This document shows, in pieces, positions 1-7,130 of a DNA stretch of 40,174 nucleotides. Below the pieces are notes generated by a model. It was not told where the DNA came from. It saw only the letters and a program-made list of their open reading frames with translations, and did no database searches. Within the stretch, counting starts at the first letter, position 1; each line of letters begins with the position of its first letter. The DNA comes from JAVVSK01 sp036654235 (GTDB taxonomy: Bacteria; Bacillota; Clostridia; Christensenellales; CAG-138): assembly GCA_036654235.1 (NCBI GenBank), contig JAVVSK010000016.1:1-40174 (forward strand), in the 5' to 3' direction. Made by a program: the position numbers and the translations under genes.

Positions 1-59
1 TATAGTTTCCGAAATTCCATGAAAGTTATACTTTTTGGTTCTGCATTTTGCTTTTTCAT
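1..59 (-). CDS. Start of a transposase-like gene (IS1595-type N-terminus), cut by window edge
   Basis: Only the first 19 codons are visible, reading leftwards from an ATG at 59. A Shine-Dalgarno GAGG lies 8 bases upstream and a promoter (93-122) precedes it, so this is a real gene start. The visible residues include SITFMEFRKL. From memory, IS1595-family transposases begin with a similar 'hhTxxEFxxxF/Y' stretch ahead of a zinc-ribbon. The identification rests on very few residues and is tentative. A mobile element here would fit the neighbouring duplicated gene fragment. Confidence 0.4.
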   Translation of the reverse strand, partial: MKKQNAEPKSITFMEFRKL

Positions 60-92
60 GATAAAATCCTCACTATTGTGTCATTATTTCGG

Positions 93-122
93 ATTATACC
101 ATATGTTTTATAACATTTTCAA
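93..122 (-). promoter_or_regulatory. Promoter for the left-edge gene
   Basis: On the minus strand: TTGAAA (117-122), 18-base spacer, TATAAT (93-98). Transcription would begin near 85, about 25 bases before the start codon of the left-edge gene. Confidence 0.6.
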
Positions 123-164
123 GGCTTATTTTAAGCTGTGTAAACGAAATATTTTCTATCCCCT

Positions 165-438
165 TTAATTGCCCCTCCCTTCGGTATGCTCCTCGGAAAG
201 GTCGCCAACGATACCGACGAGGAGTCTAAAGTTCGTTATAGGTTCTATGAGGAGGCGGGGAANNNNNNNNNNNNNNNNNNNNNNNNNNNNNNNNNNNNNN
301 NNNNNNNNNNNNNNNNNNNNNNNNNNNNNNNNNNNNNNNNNNNNNNNNNNNNNNNNNNNNNACAAAGGTAACTTTTTTTAGCAGACCAGTATTGGTTATA
401 TGCATACGCGGTCCGGTACAATGGTGTTTTCTGTCACC
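165..438 (-). pseudogene. Truncated duplicate of the 3' end of the SAD-domain gene, interrupted by an N gap
   Basis: Positions 181-262 and 363-438 together match 536-693 (158 bases) with one difference (A at 387 side versus C), which is synonymous for Thr in the intact gene. The 99 N at 263-361 have no counterpart: the left flank ends exactly where the right flank resumes. Upstream of the matching part the frame closes at a TGA, so this is a fragment, not a gene. Its tail differs from the intact gene, ending EEHTEGRGN instead of EEHTDMLNTIKIM. It may be a real partial duplication next to a mobile element, or two strain variants joined by a scaffolder; the sequence alone cannot decide. Confidence 0.75.
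263..361. other. Assembly gap (99 N)
   Basis: Run of undetermined bases. Comparing its flanks with the intact copy at 536-693 suggests that the true gap length is about zero, so any frame read across it is meaningless. Confidence 0.98.
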
Positions 439-443
439 GACTC

Positions 444-486
444 AGAATCGGAGCAAAAAAGTATCAACGCTCTCCGCTCCGATTCT
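444..486. terminator. 11-bp inverted repeat after the SAD-domain gene
   Basis: AGAATCGGAGC (444-454) pairs perfectly with GCTCCGATTCT (476-486) around a 21-base loop. It lies just beyond the stop of the gene at 508-1440 and could be its terminator, but no T-run follows the stem on the minus strand; the only T-run is inside the loop. Confidence 0.4.
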
Positions 487-507
487 GCTACTGCGCTGCC
501 CGCGCAA

Positions 508-1440
508 TTACATTATTTTAATAGTATTGAGCATATCGGTATGCTCCTCGGAAAGGTCGCCAACGATACCGACGAGGAGTCTAAAGTTCGTTATAGGTTC
601 TATGAGGAGGCGGGGAACAAAGGTAACTTTTTTTAGCAGACCCGTATTGGTTATATGCATACGCGGTCCGGTACAATGGTGTTTTCTGTCACCTATGTAG
701 ATATTATTCTCATCGCAGTAAGATATGGGCAAATCTTCGGCTATAAGCTGTTCCATATCCCGGTTCAAGCGTTCAAAATCTAACTTTGGCGCTTGTTCAA
801 AGCTAAGTATAAAGCCGTGTCTAACGTCGTCATGTTCAAAAGAATTCTCGTCTATCCCCTGTTGTTCAAGACAATATTCACAGAGATCCTCGGCGGTATG
901 CGTTCTAAGTCTAAAATCGATAGAGGAAAAAACGATTTTCGATATCTCGTCGGGTATAGGTCCGAATATTGTCGGACGCGTTATTATTATCTCCTCTCCG
1001 ACGCCTATAAGAAGATGCGCATTCCGCTTTAAAATCGGATAAAGAATATCAAAATGCTCTACGACGACGCGTTTGCCCATATTGATAGCCTCGTTTACCG
1101 CATAAGCCAGCTCATGCAGCTGAGTAAAGCCCATCTCAAAGCGCACATCAACATGATAGGTATGCGCCGTATAAAAGCCCGAATCGTCAATATTGAGAAG
1201 CGGGAGCGGGCGAACGTTAACCCCGCTGTCGTCATTAGTCAACTCAAGCCCCGGGAACATTCCTCGAATTAACATGCTCTTTCCACTTCCGGCGCTCCCG
1301 ATAAGACCGATAAGCCGATCAAATGGACTTAAATACTGCTGCGCTATCTGCATACCAAGATCCGCCATACGAACATTTCCGCGTGGCGAAAAAAAGATGC
1401 TGTACAAATGGTTTTTCTGCATACGAGCCGAATATGGCAT
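508..1440 (-). CDS. P-loop protein with an alanyl-tRNA-synthetase second-additional-domain (SAD)-like C-terminus
   Basis: A 310-residue protein of unknown function. Residues 48-55 (GSAGSGKS) are a Walker A motif, so the N-terminal half is probably a nucleotide-binding domain. Residues about 235-275 resemble the SAD domain of alanyl/threonyl-tRNA synthetases: CTGPRMHITNTG (256-267) aligns with the CGGTHxxxTGE signature, keeping Cys, His and the TG step. No synthetase catalytic core or anticodon domain is present. The ATG at 1440 follows AGGAGG by about 8 bases. It lies downstream of the glutamate mutase/methylaspartase genes on the same strand, though a terminator (1479-1508) sits between, so co-expression would need read-through. 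Its 3' end is duplicated at 165-438, and the last nine residues may not be native. Confidence 0.8.
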   Translation of the reverse strand: MPYSARMQKNHLYSIFFSPRGNVRMADLGMQIAQQYLSPFDRLIGLIGSAGSGKSMLIRGMFPGLELTNDDSGVNVRPLPLLNIDDSGFYTAHTYHVDVRFEMGFTQLHELAYAVNEAINMGKRVVVEHFDILYPILKRNAHLLIGVGEEIIITRPTIFGPIPDEISKIVFSSIDFRLRTHTAEDLCEYCLEQQGIDENSFEHDDVRHGFILSFEQAPKLDFERLNRDMEQLIAEDLPISYCDENNIYIGDRKHHCTGPRMHITNTGLLKKVTFVPRLLIEPITNFRLLVGIVGDLSEEHTDMLNTIKIM

Positions 1441-1478
1441 AGTTTTTTCCTCCTAAATACATCTCTCAATAGAAAAAA

Positions 1479-1508
1479 AGAGCGAAAAGCAAATAAAGCT
1501 TTCGCTCT
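1479..1508 (-). terminator. Terminator after mal
   Basis: AGAGCGAAAAGC (1479-1490) pairs with GCTTTCGCTCT (1498-1508) with one bulged A. On the minus strand the stem is followed by a T7 run (1472-1478). A T-rich stretch also flanks the other side, so it may work in both directions. Confidence 0.75.
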
Positions 1509-1521
1509 CTAATTTTTTTAA

Positions 1522-2766
1522 TTATTTCCCGGCTTTTCTTAGAGCTAAAATTCTTTGCATCTCATTGTAAACAAGCATGAAGCCTTCATCAACGCCCATG
1601 CCCGGCTTCGCTAAAATCTGCTTAGGCTGAGTTGCCATAGCAATATTAACGCAAACTTCGCAGGAACGGTTGGTTTCGTTGCAAGTTCCACCCTGATAAG
1701 CCGCGATACCCTTTTCCTTACAATAGAGTACAGCCTCCGCAATATTATTTACGCCGCCTAAGTCGGGGGTCTTTATCTGAAGCATATGCCCCGCCTTATT
1801 ATCAGCAAAATACTTTATATCTTCGAGAGTATTGCACCATTCGTCGGCAACGATTTCAACATCTATTCCTCGTCTGTCGAGTTCGAGGGTCAACTCCCTA
1901 AGCGCTATCATCTGAGGCTCGCGCCCGTCGGCATCCATAGGTCCTTCAATTCTTAAATGGAACGGCTTCGCCGCATCCTCAAGAGTCTTTAAATAGTCCG
2001 CCATCACTTTATAATTATTTACGCCAAACAACGCGCCTATCGTTCCATATACGTCTATATGCATGACCGGCATATAGCTCTTATCCGTTCTCAAAGCGAT
2101 TATCCTATTGCGAAGCCATCCGACATATTGGAGAAGAAGCTCTCCTTTTTCGCCCAACTTTGTTTTAAGATTATTGATCAGAGCATGGGGAAGGACATCC
2201 GCACCCTTTATAATCATCTTATCCGCGTTTATATATCTATCGTCTCCGGACTGAGTAAATATCGGAATCATTGTTTCCGAAACCTGAGTTCCGTATTCTT
2301 CGGCTATTACTTCGCACATAAGTCGGTGCTCCGCCTTCGCAACGGCATCCAAAACGGCCTGTGTAACTCCGTAACGAATAGCGGTATGAAGCCGTTTCCC
2401 GTCAACCTTTATATCCTCTATCATCTTTGCGGTTCCGCGGAAATCTTTCGCCTCTCTCCCTACAAGTTTTGGCTTTATAAACTCATCTATGACCGGTATA
2501 AAGTCTTTCGCTAGAAAAAGCGGATCGCGCCCACCCGCGCCGCTGTATTGAACAGCTGCACAATCGCCATGGGCAATCTGCCCATCTTCGAGTATGAGAA
2601 GCACCGATATCGCTTCGCCCGGCTGACGAACAGAGCTAAACCCCGGCGTTTCCGGCTCCCCAATATACGCCGCACCATCCGACTTTGCGCCTTTTTTTAT
2701 CGCGCATTGATCATCAAAATAAAACCCCGTGCGCCCCGGAGCGCAGATTACATCAACAATCTTCAT
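1522..2766 (-). CDS. mal: Methylaspartate ammonia-lyase
   Basis: This enolase-superfamily enzyme (414 residues, the family's normal length) removes ammonia from (2S,3S)-3-methylaspartate to give mesaconate, the second step of the methylaspartate route of glutamate fermentation. Visible landmarks are the N-terminus MKIVDVICAPG, YSGAGGRDPLFLAKDFIP, the metal-ligand segments HIDVYGTIG, RIEGPMD and VADEWCN, and the catalytic-lysine segment QIKTPDLGG followed by GGTCNETNRS. The ATG at 2766 is preferred over an upstream in-frame TTG because GGAGG lies 11 bases before it and known homologues begin MKIVDV. It follows glmE by about 95 bases in the same operon and ends at the terminator at 1479-1508. 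Confidence 0.96.
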   Translation of the reverse strand: MKIVDVICAPGRTGFYFDDQCAIKKGAKSDGAAYIGEPETPGFSSVRQPGEAISVLLILEDGQIAHGDCAAVQYSGAGGRDPLFLAKDFIPVIDEFIKPKLVGREAKDFRGTAKMIEDIKVDGKRLHTAIRYGVTQAVLDAVAKAEHRLMCEVIAEEYGTQVSETMIPIFTQSGDDRYINADKMIIKGADVLPHALINNLKTKLGEKGELLLQYVGWLRNRIIALRTDKSYMPVMHIDVYGTIGALFGVNNYKVMADYLKTLEDAAKPFHLRIEGPMDADGREPQMIALRELTLELDRRGIDVEIVADEWCNTLEDIKYFADNKAGHMLQIKTPDLGGVNNIAEAVLYCKEKGIAAYQGGTCNETNRSCEVCVNIAMATQPKQILAKPGMGVDEGFMLVYNEMQRILALRKAGK

Positions 2767-2860
2767 ATATGCCTTTACCTCCAAAAAAATAACAAAATAT
2801 ACTTTTATAAAAACCTCGGCTAACCATCGGGAGAGAAATTCTACGTCTGTTTTTATCTTT

Positions 2861-4312
2861 TCAGCTTCTCGGTCTTCCGACTAAACGACCCTTACTTATT
2901 GCATAAACATCGTCTATAACCATTTGGAACGATGCCTTGCGATTTTCGGTCTTTGCGCGTTCATCTATACAGGCACGGTGGAAATCCAAAAGATCCTTCG
3001 TAAACGGGAGAGCTCCCGGCTCAAGTATCCTAACCGCGCCAACGTTGTCGCGCGCGGGGAGCATCTTTCCGGAGTTAAAGCGTGACGGAGCGAACGGAAC
3101 GTCTATAACGCCCGCGGTTATCGCGCGAACTGTTCCGATGGCAAGATCACCGTCGCCCAGCTCGAAACATTTATCCACTATGCAGCGCGTTTCCGCTTCG
3201 ATTATCTTCTTTTCGGAAGCTAAAACGTATTCCGGAAGTCTCTGTTCCGTCAACATCGATATAACCTGACGTGTGCAGCGAAGCCCCTGTGCATTCGCCT
3301 CCATCGTCGGAATTCCTATCGCCTCATGCGGCGTTTTAACGATTACCTTAGTCGCATGCGCTATAGCGGCGGCGGCGCTTCCCCACGATATAACACCGAA
3401 CGCCTTCGCCTCGTCCTGAGGGAATCCACCCATCCACTGATGAAATACCGTCGTTATATTTACGTCACCATAACCATATTTTTTCATATAGTCTTCGGTT
3501 AAGCTCATTAGAACTTCTATCGCGGCGACGTCCTGAATAAGGTTTCCGCATTGACCATAGCCTACGGTTACGTTCTTTACTCCCTGTTCCGCCGCAAGGA
3601 GACTTTCAATTATAGCTACCGCATGCGATATGCAGGGCGGAACGAGAGTCCCCGTTAACGGCCCATAAGGTTCGCGGTTTATTGGAACTCCCGCTTCTTC
3701 GTACATCCCGGTTAGCCTATCGACATATTGCCAATCCGCTATTGTTCTTTCCAACGGAACATTCTTAGCGTAAGGGATATTGTAGGATATTCCGCCTCCC
3801 TCATAGCTCGTAAACCCTCCGGCATAACAAACTTCGGTTAAAAGCCTCGCGTCCGGTGTACCATGACGAACCTGAACCGGAATATTTAGCGCATCTATTA
3901 TCCGCCTGCAACTAAAAACACCGTGGTTCACCGCCGGAAATCCGTTTAACATCGATTTTTCTTGATTTACCGATTCCCTTATACCGTCCTCAGCCTCTTT
4001 ATATCGGTTTTGACGCGTATAACTGTCTATCGTTGTCGGTAAAAGATCCGCTTCACCGTTATTTTGTAAATAGGTTAAAAGCTTTATCTGTTCATCAACA
4101 AGCGCAACACCGGCGCGCGGCTGTATCAAAGTTTTTCCCTCTACCTTCGCGCGATTAAGTACCTTTGAAAATACTTTTCCCTCGGGAAGCGCCTTATGGT
4201 AGGAAACCGCCTCATCAAAATTGACCTCTTTACCTGTCGGCCACTGCGTCAATATTTCCTCGCGGATTTTATAAAATTCTCCGTCGGTCAAACGCTTATT
4301 AGTTAATTCCAT
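2861..4312 (-). CDS. glmE: Glutamate mutase (methylaspartate mutase) epsilon subunit
   Basis: Catalytic TIM-barrel subunit (483 residues) of the adenosylcobalamin-dependent enzyme that rearranges L-glutamate to 3-methylaspartate. Recognised by near-invariant stretches such as QPRAGVAL, STIDSYTRQNRY-like sequence (here TTIDSYTRQNRY), NGFPAVNHG, RHGTPDARLL, EGGGISYNIPYAKNVPLE, VFHQWMGGFPQDE and KTPHEAIGIPT. It binds GlmS, which carries the cobalamin. The ATG at 4312 gives the usual MELTNK start; its first 10 bases overlap the end of mutL (stop 4303-4305), implying translational coupling. A GGAG lies about 14 bases upstream, a rather long spacing. The open frame extends 19 codons further upstream, but those codons lie inside mutL and are not expected to be translated. 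Confidence 0.97.
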   Translation of the reverse strand: MELTNKRLTDGEFYKIREEILTQWPTGKEVNFDEAVSYHKALPEGKVFSKVLNRAKVEGKTLIQPRAGVALVDEQIKLLTYLQNNGEADLLPTTIDSYTRQNRYKEAEDGIRESVNQEKSMLNGFPAVNHGVFSCRRIIDALNIPVQVRHGTPDARLLTEVCYAGGFTSYEGGGISYNIPYAKNVPLERTIADWQYVDRLTGMYEEAGVPINREPYGPLTGTLVPPCISHAVAIIESLLAAEQGVKNVTVGYGQCGNLIQDVAAIEVLMSLTEDYMKKYGYGDVNITTVFHQWMGGFPQDEAKAFGVISWGSAAAAIAHATKVIVKTPHEAIGIPTMEANAQGLRCTRQVISMLTEQRLPEYVLASEKKIIEAETRCIVDKCFELGDGDLAIGTVRAITAGVIDVPFAPSRFNSGKMLPARDNVGAVRILEPGALPFTKDLLDFHRACIDERAKTENRKASFQMVIDDVYAISKGRLVGRPRS

Positions 4313-5694
4313 ATATCTTTTAATAACTCCTTTTTCATAATCCTCTGCGCAACGCACGGATATTTGCATGAAAGCAAGCCCATTGCAGCCAATATATAAT
4401 CTTTATCTATATAAATCCGGGCGTGCTTAGGTCTTAGCGAGCGCGAAAAAGCGTCACTGAACAGGGCTTCCTTAGCTATATCCCCGGCGCACGAAGAATG
4501 AATCGCCGCACCCCCGGTTATTATAATGTTTTCAACGTTTAAAAGGTTTTTTCCCTCTTGAACATAAACCGCTCCCGCGGGCGTATATACCTGTTCAATA
4601 TTACCCGCATGACGCATACAGGCGACCCTTATAGCGACGGAAGCGAGAGCAAAGTCGACAGCTTCTTCTTCCGCGTTTTTAGGAATCGAATCCGTATTTT
4701 CAGCTAAATAATCTACAAGTTCTAAAACTCTTTCGGTCGACAAACCCGATAGCCTCGCAAGTTCTTCTTTTCCAACCGCCTCTAAAATCCCCTTAACGCT
4801 ATAGCGCATCCCTATATCGCCCTCTACGGTTCGCTTTTCGCGCGGCTCCGGAATTCCCTTTATTACGGTATTTCCGTTGTCGGGAAAGCCGTCCGCTATA
4901 GAATATATATCGGTCGTCGCCCCCCCCAAGTCGACCGCGAAAAGATCGCCTATTCCGCTTTCACCCTCTATTCCGTCCGCAAGAAGCTTCATCGCTGTCA
5001 GCATCGCGGCGGGAGTCGGCATTAAAATTCCGTCTATAAGCTTACTCGCATGGCTTAATCCCTTAGCTCTAACTATTCGCCTTAAAAATATTTCGCGAAT
5101 CGCCGCCTTCGCCGGGTCTATATTCAGCTCTGAAAATTGAGGCATAACGTTTTTTACGACGGTAGTCTCGCGCCCCGCATCTTTTAATATTCTCTCGCAT
5201 TCGCGCGCCGCCGCGCGGTTGCCCGCTATTATAACCGGAAAATCTTTTTTACAACGCGCTATCATGCGCGCGTTTTCAATTATGTTTTCAACGTTCCCGC
5301 CGTCAGTCCCGCCCGTTAATAGAACTATATCCGGCGAAAGCGCATCTATATCGTCTATATCATCTTCAATTAGCTTATAAGAATAGACGGAAACCAACTT
5401 CGCGCCCGCGCCTAAAGACGCGAGTTTAGCAGCCTCCCCGGTCAGGGTCGGAACAAGACCGCTCGTCACCATGCGAAGACCCCCCGCCGCCGATGAACAA
5501 GCATATCTTTCGTCAAACTCAGAGATACCTGTTTTTTTATTCAAATCAGAAAGAGCAGAGTTTAATCCGTCGTTTACGTCGGTCTTAACGGTCGTATAAG
5601 CTACGGCTGTACCAATGATCTCCTCCCCGTCCGTATCGACGAGGGTTGCTTTAGTATTTGTGCTTCCAAAATCAATGAGCAGTACGGTGTGCAT
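4303..5694 (-). CDS. mutL: MutL/GlmL, ASKHA-fold ATPase associated with glutamate mutase
   Basis: This 463-residue protein of the GlmL/MutL family is found between the two mutase subunits in glutamate fermenters. It is not the DNA mismatch repair protein of the same name. It has the actin/hexokinase-type nucleotide-binding motifs: phosphate-1 DFGSTNTKATLVD at the N-terminus, phosphate-2 AVDLGGATTDIYSI near the middle, and an adenosine motif ITGGAAIHS. The family is believed to reactivate or protect the B12 enzyme, by analogy to diol dehydratase reactivases; this is not shown by the sequence. The ATG at 5694 has GGAGG 4 bases upstream. It starts 26 bases after the glmS stop and overlaps glmE by 10 bases. 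Confidence 0.95.
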   Translation of the reverse strand: MHTVLLIDFGSTNTKATLVDTDGEEIIGTAVAYTTVKTDVNDGLNSALSDLNKKTGISEFDERYACSSAAGGLRMVTSGLVPTLTGEAAKLASLGAGAKLVSVYSYKLIEDDIDDIDALSPDIVLLTGGTDGGNVENIIENARMIARCKKDFPVIIAGNRAAARECERILKDAGRETTVVKNVMPQFSELNIDPAKAAIREIFLRRIVRAKGLSHASKLIDGILMPTPAAMLTAMKLLADGIEGESGIGDLFAVDLGGATTDIYSIADGFPDNGNTVIKGIPEPREKRTVEGDIGMRYSVKGILEAVGKEELARLSGLSTERVLELVDYLAENTDSIPKNAEEEAVDFALASVAIRVACMRHAGNIEQVYTPAGAVYVQEGKNLLNVENIIITGGAAIHSSCAGDIAKEALFSDAFSRSLRPKHARIYIDKDYILAAMGLLSCKYPCVAQRIMKKELLKDIWN

Positions 5695-5720
5695 ATTTCC
5701 TCCGCGCGAATCGTAGCTGT

Positions 5721-6137
5721 TTAATCTTCGACATGTAAGTCTTCTTTTAAGGCTTCTATCGTCGTTTCCGGAGAAGTTCCCGGCGGGAACACCCGGTTAA
5801 AACCCATGGCTTCAAAACGCCTTTTAACGTCCTCAAATGGCTGCTTCCCGACAACTATATTCCCGCCAACGTATAAAGGAATACCGGCCAATCCCGCCTC
5901 ATCACATTTTTCACGGAGCCCGCGGCAATCCAATTCCCCGTGCCCATATAACGATGAAACGATTATAACGTCCGCCGCCGTTTCTATCGCTGCGGCGATA
6001 TACTCCTCCTGTGAAACCATAACTCCGAGATTGGTTACGTCGAATCCCGCCTCGGTGAATGCCTGATAGAGTATTCGATTTCCAACAGCGTGAACATCGG
6101 CGCCTATTACGCCCATCACAAGTTTCTTTTTACTCAT
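5721..6137 (-). CDS. glmS: Glutamate mutase sigma (cobalamin-binding) subunit
   Basis: The B12-binding subunit (138 residues, normal size). The signature D-x-H-x-x-G is present as DVHAVG (Asp14, His16, Gly19); His16 would replace dimethylbenzimidazole as the lower cobalt ligand. Later segments VSSLYGHGELDCRGL and VGGNIVVGK fit the Rossmann-like B12 fold (S..G and GG motifs). The ATG at 6137 follows AAGGAAGG at good spacing; an earlier in-frame start 22 codons upstream has no ribosome site and would extend the family's N-terminus. It is the first gene of the glmS-mutL-glmE-mal operon, with a strong promoter at 6261-6288 and a leader of about 115 bases. No cobalamin riboswitch features were recognised in that leader. 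Confidence 0.96.
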   Translation of the reverse strand: MSKKKLVMGVIGADVHAVGNRILYQAFTEAGFDVTNLGVMVSQEEYIAAAIETAADVIIVSSLYGHGELDCRGLREKCDEAGLAGIPLYVGGNIVVGKQPFEDVKRRFEAMGFNRVFPPGTSPETTIEALKEDLHVED

Positions 6138-6260
6138 TTTATCCTTCCTTGATTTTAGAATCGATAGCCAAAGTGCGCTGCTTTTTCGATTCCTATACGG
6201 CAAAAGACGCTCTCGCGCACAATATTATTTTAAAAAACGCGTCTAACGCTATCCCCATTT

Positions 6261-6288
6261 ACTATATTAGAGATTAATAATTTGTCAA
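6261..6288 (-). promoter_or_regulatory. Promoter of the glutamate mutase operon
   Basis: Minus strand: TTGACA (6283-6288), 16-base spacer, TATAGT (6261-6266). It is close to consensus and points at glmS. The leader contains a small inverted repeat (AGACGC/GCGTCT, about 6-bp arms, near 6208-6245) of uncertain meaning. Confidence 0.75.
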
Positions 6289-6471
6289 GTGGGTTTTTCT
6301 TCTTGATTTCCGCCTTTTTTTCTTCGCCGTTTCTCCGAACCGAAAAAAGCCGCGGTCGTTACTATGACTCTCGCGTCCCGAGAACCGGGGTGCGGCATCA
6401 ATCACGGCAACATAATATATTAGTTCGTTTAAAAGCAACATATTGAATTCCCGTTATAAAAAGCCAAATCT

Positions 6472-6993
6472 CTAAAAATTATTGATAATAAAGCAGCGCA
6501 AGAATAATTCTTTCCCGGAGTCAGTTATTACCGCATTATAGCTCTCTTTTTTGCATTTGAATTTTTTAGCTAAATTTAAGCTTGCGAGATTTCTCTCGTC
6601 CGCCTCATATACATAAGCGTCGTAACGTTCCGTTAGATTTAAATAATCTATAATGCATTTTAGCGCTTCAAAGCCATAGCCCTTCCCCTGCGCCGCGGTT
6701 TTTAACCATAGACCAAGTTCCGGATTTTCTTCGTCAAGCCCGATAGCCTCAATACATCCAAAAAATTCGCCCGATTTAGATAAGATGACTAATTCGAGCA
6801 TCTTTCCCACTTCCATAAGTTCGACAAAAGACGAAACAAGTTTCGATGCGCTCTCAATATCGGCAAAGGTATCGGGATACTGATATTTTGTTATTTCGTC
6901 CGTAAACTCTTGAAAATAATCACTAAGATAAACATGATCATATGGCTCTATTATAAGCCTTTCCGTTTCCAGTCTTATACCCGACGCTGTCAT
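6472..6993 (-). CDS. GNAT-family N-acetyltransferase (RimJ/RimL-like)
   Basis: A 173-residue protein with the layout of RimJ/RimL-type GNAT enzymes: RLETERLIIEPY at the N-terminus, ELGLWLKTAAQGKGYGFEAL around residues 90-110 (the acetyl-CoA pyrophosphate loop, here Q-G-K-G-Y-G), and NLASLNLAKKFKCKK, the conserved 'N-x-x-S-x-x-x-x-x-K-x-G' region. It would transfer acetyl from acetyl-CoA to an amine; the substrate cannot be told. The ATG at 6993 has GGAGGG 7 bases upstream. It is monocistronic with its own promoter (7018-7046). Confidence 0.88.
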   Translation of the reverse strand: MTASGIRLETERLIIEPYDHVYLSDYFQEFTDEITKYQYPDTFADIESASKLVSSFVELMEVGKMLELVILSKSGEFFGCIEAIGLDEENPELGLWLKTAAQGKGYGFEALKCIIDYLNLTERYDAYVYEADERNLASLNLAKKFKCKKESYNAVITDSGKELFLRCFIINNF

Positions 6994-7017
6994 TTTTTAG
7001 CCCTCCGTATCGCTTTT

Positions 7018-7046
7018 ATTTTACCAAAATAAATATTTAAACGCAA
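7018..7046 (-). promoter_or_regulatory. Promoter of the acetyltransferase gene
   Basis: Minus strand: TTGCGT (7041-7046), 17-base spacer, TAAAAT (7018-7023), ending 24 bases before the start codon. Confidence 0.55.
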
Positions 7047-7062
7047 ACTTAGCGATTTTTTG

Positions 7063-7109
7063 AAAAAACGCGGGGAGCAACGTTTTTTTCGTCGTTTCCC
7101 TGCGTTTTT
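7063..7109 (-). terminator. Terminator after the M29 aminopeptidase gene
   Basis: AAAACGC-GGGGA pairs with TCCC-GCGTTTT across a loop containing a T7 run. On the minus strand the stem ends in TTTTTT. Confidence 0.65.
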
Positions 7110-7130
7110 ATTTTAAATTGCTATGCTTTT

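Noticed and set aside
4313..4369. Nineteen-codon N-terminal extension of glmE
   Set aside because: It lies inside mutL, has no ribosome site, and known homologues start at MEL; the ATG at 4312 is the better start.
4303..5694. DNA mismatch repair MutL
   Set aside because: The name coincides, but the motifs are ASKHA-type and the neighbours are the glutamate mutase subunits.
5721..6137. Cobalamin riboswitch in the glmS leader (6138-6255)
   Set aside because: A B12-dependent gene invites one, but no B12-box or multi-stem pattern is visible and the leader of about 115 bases is too short.
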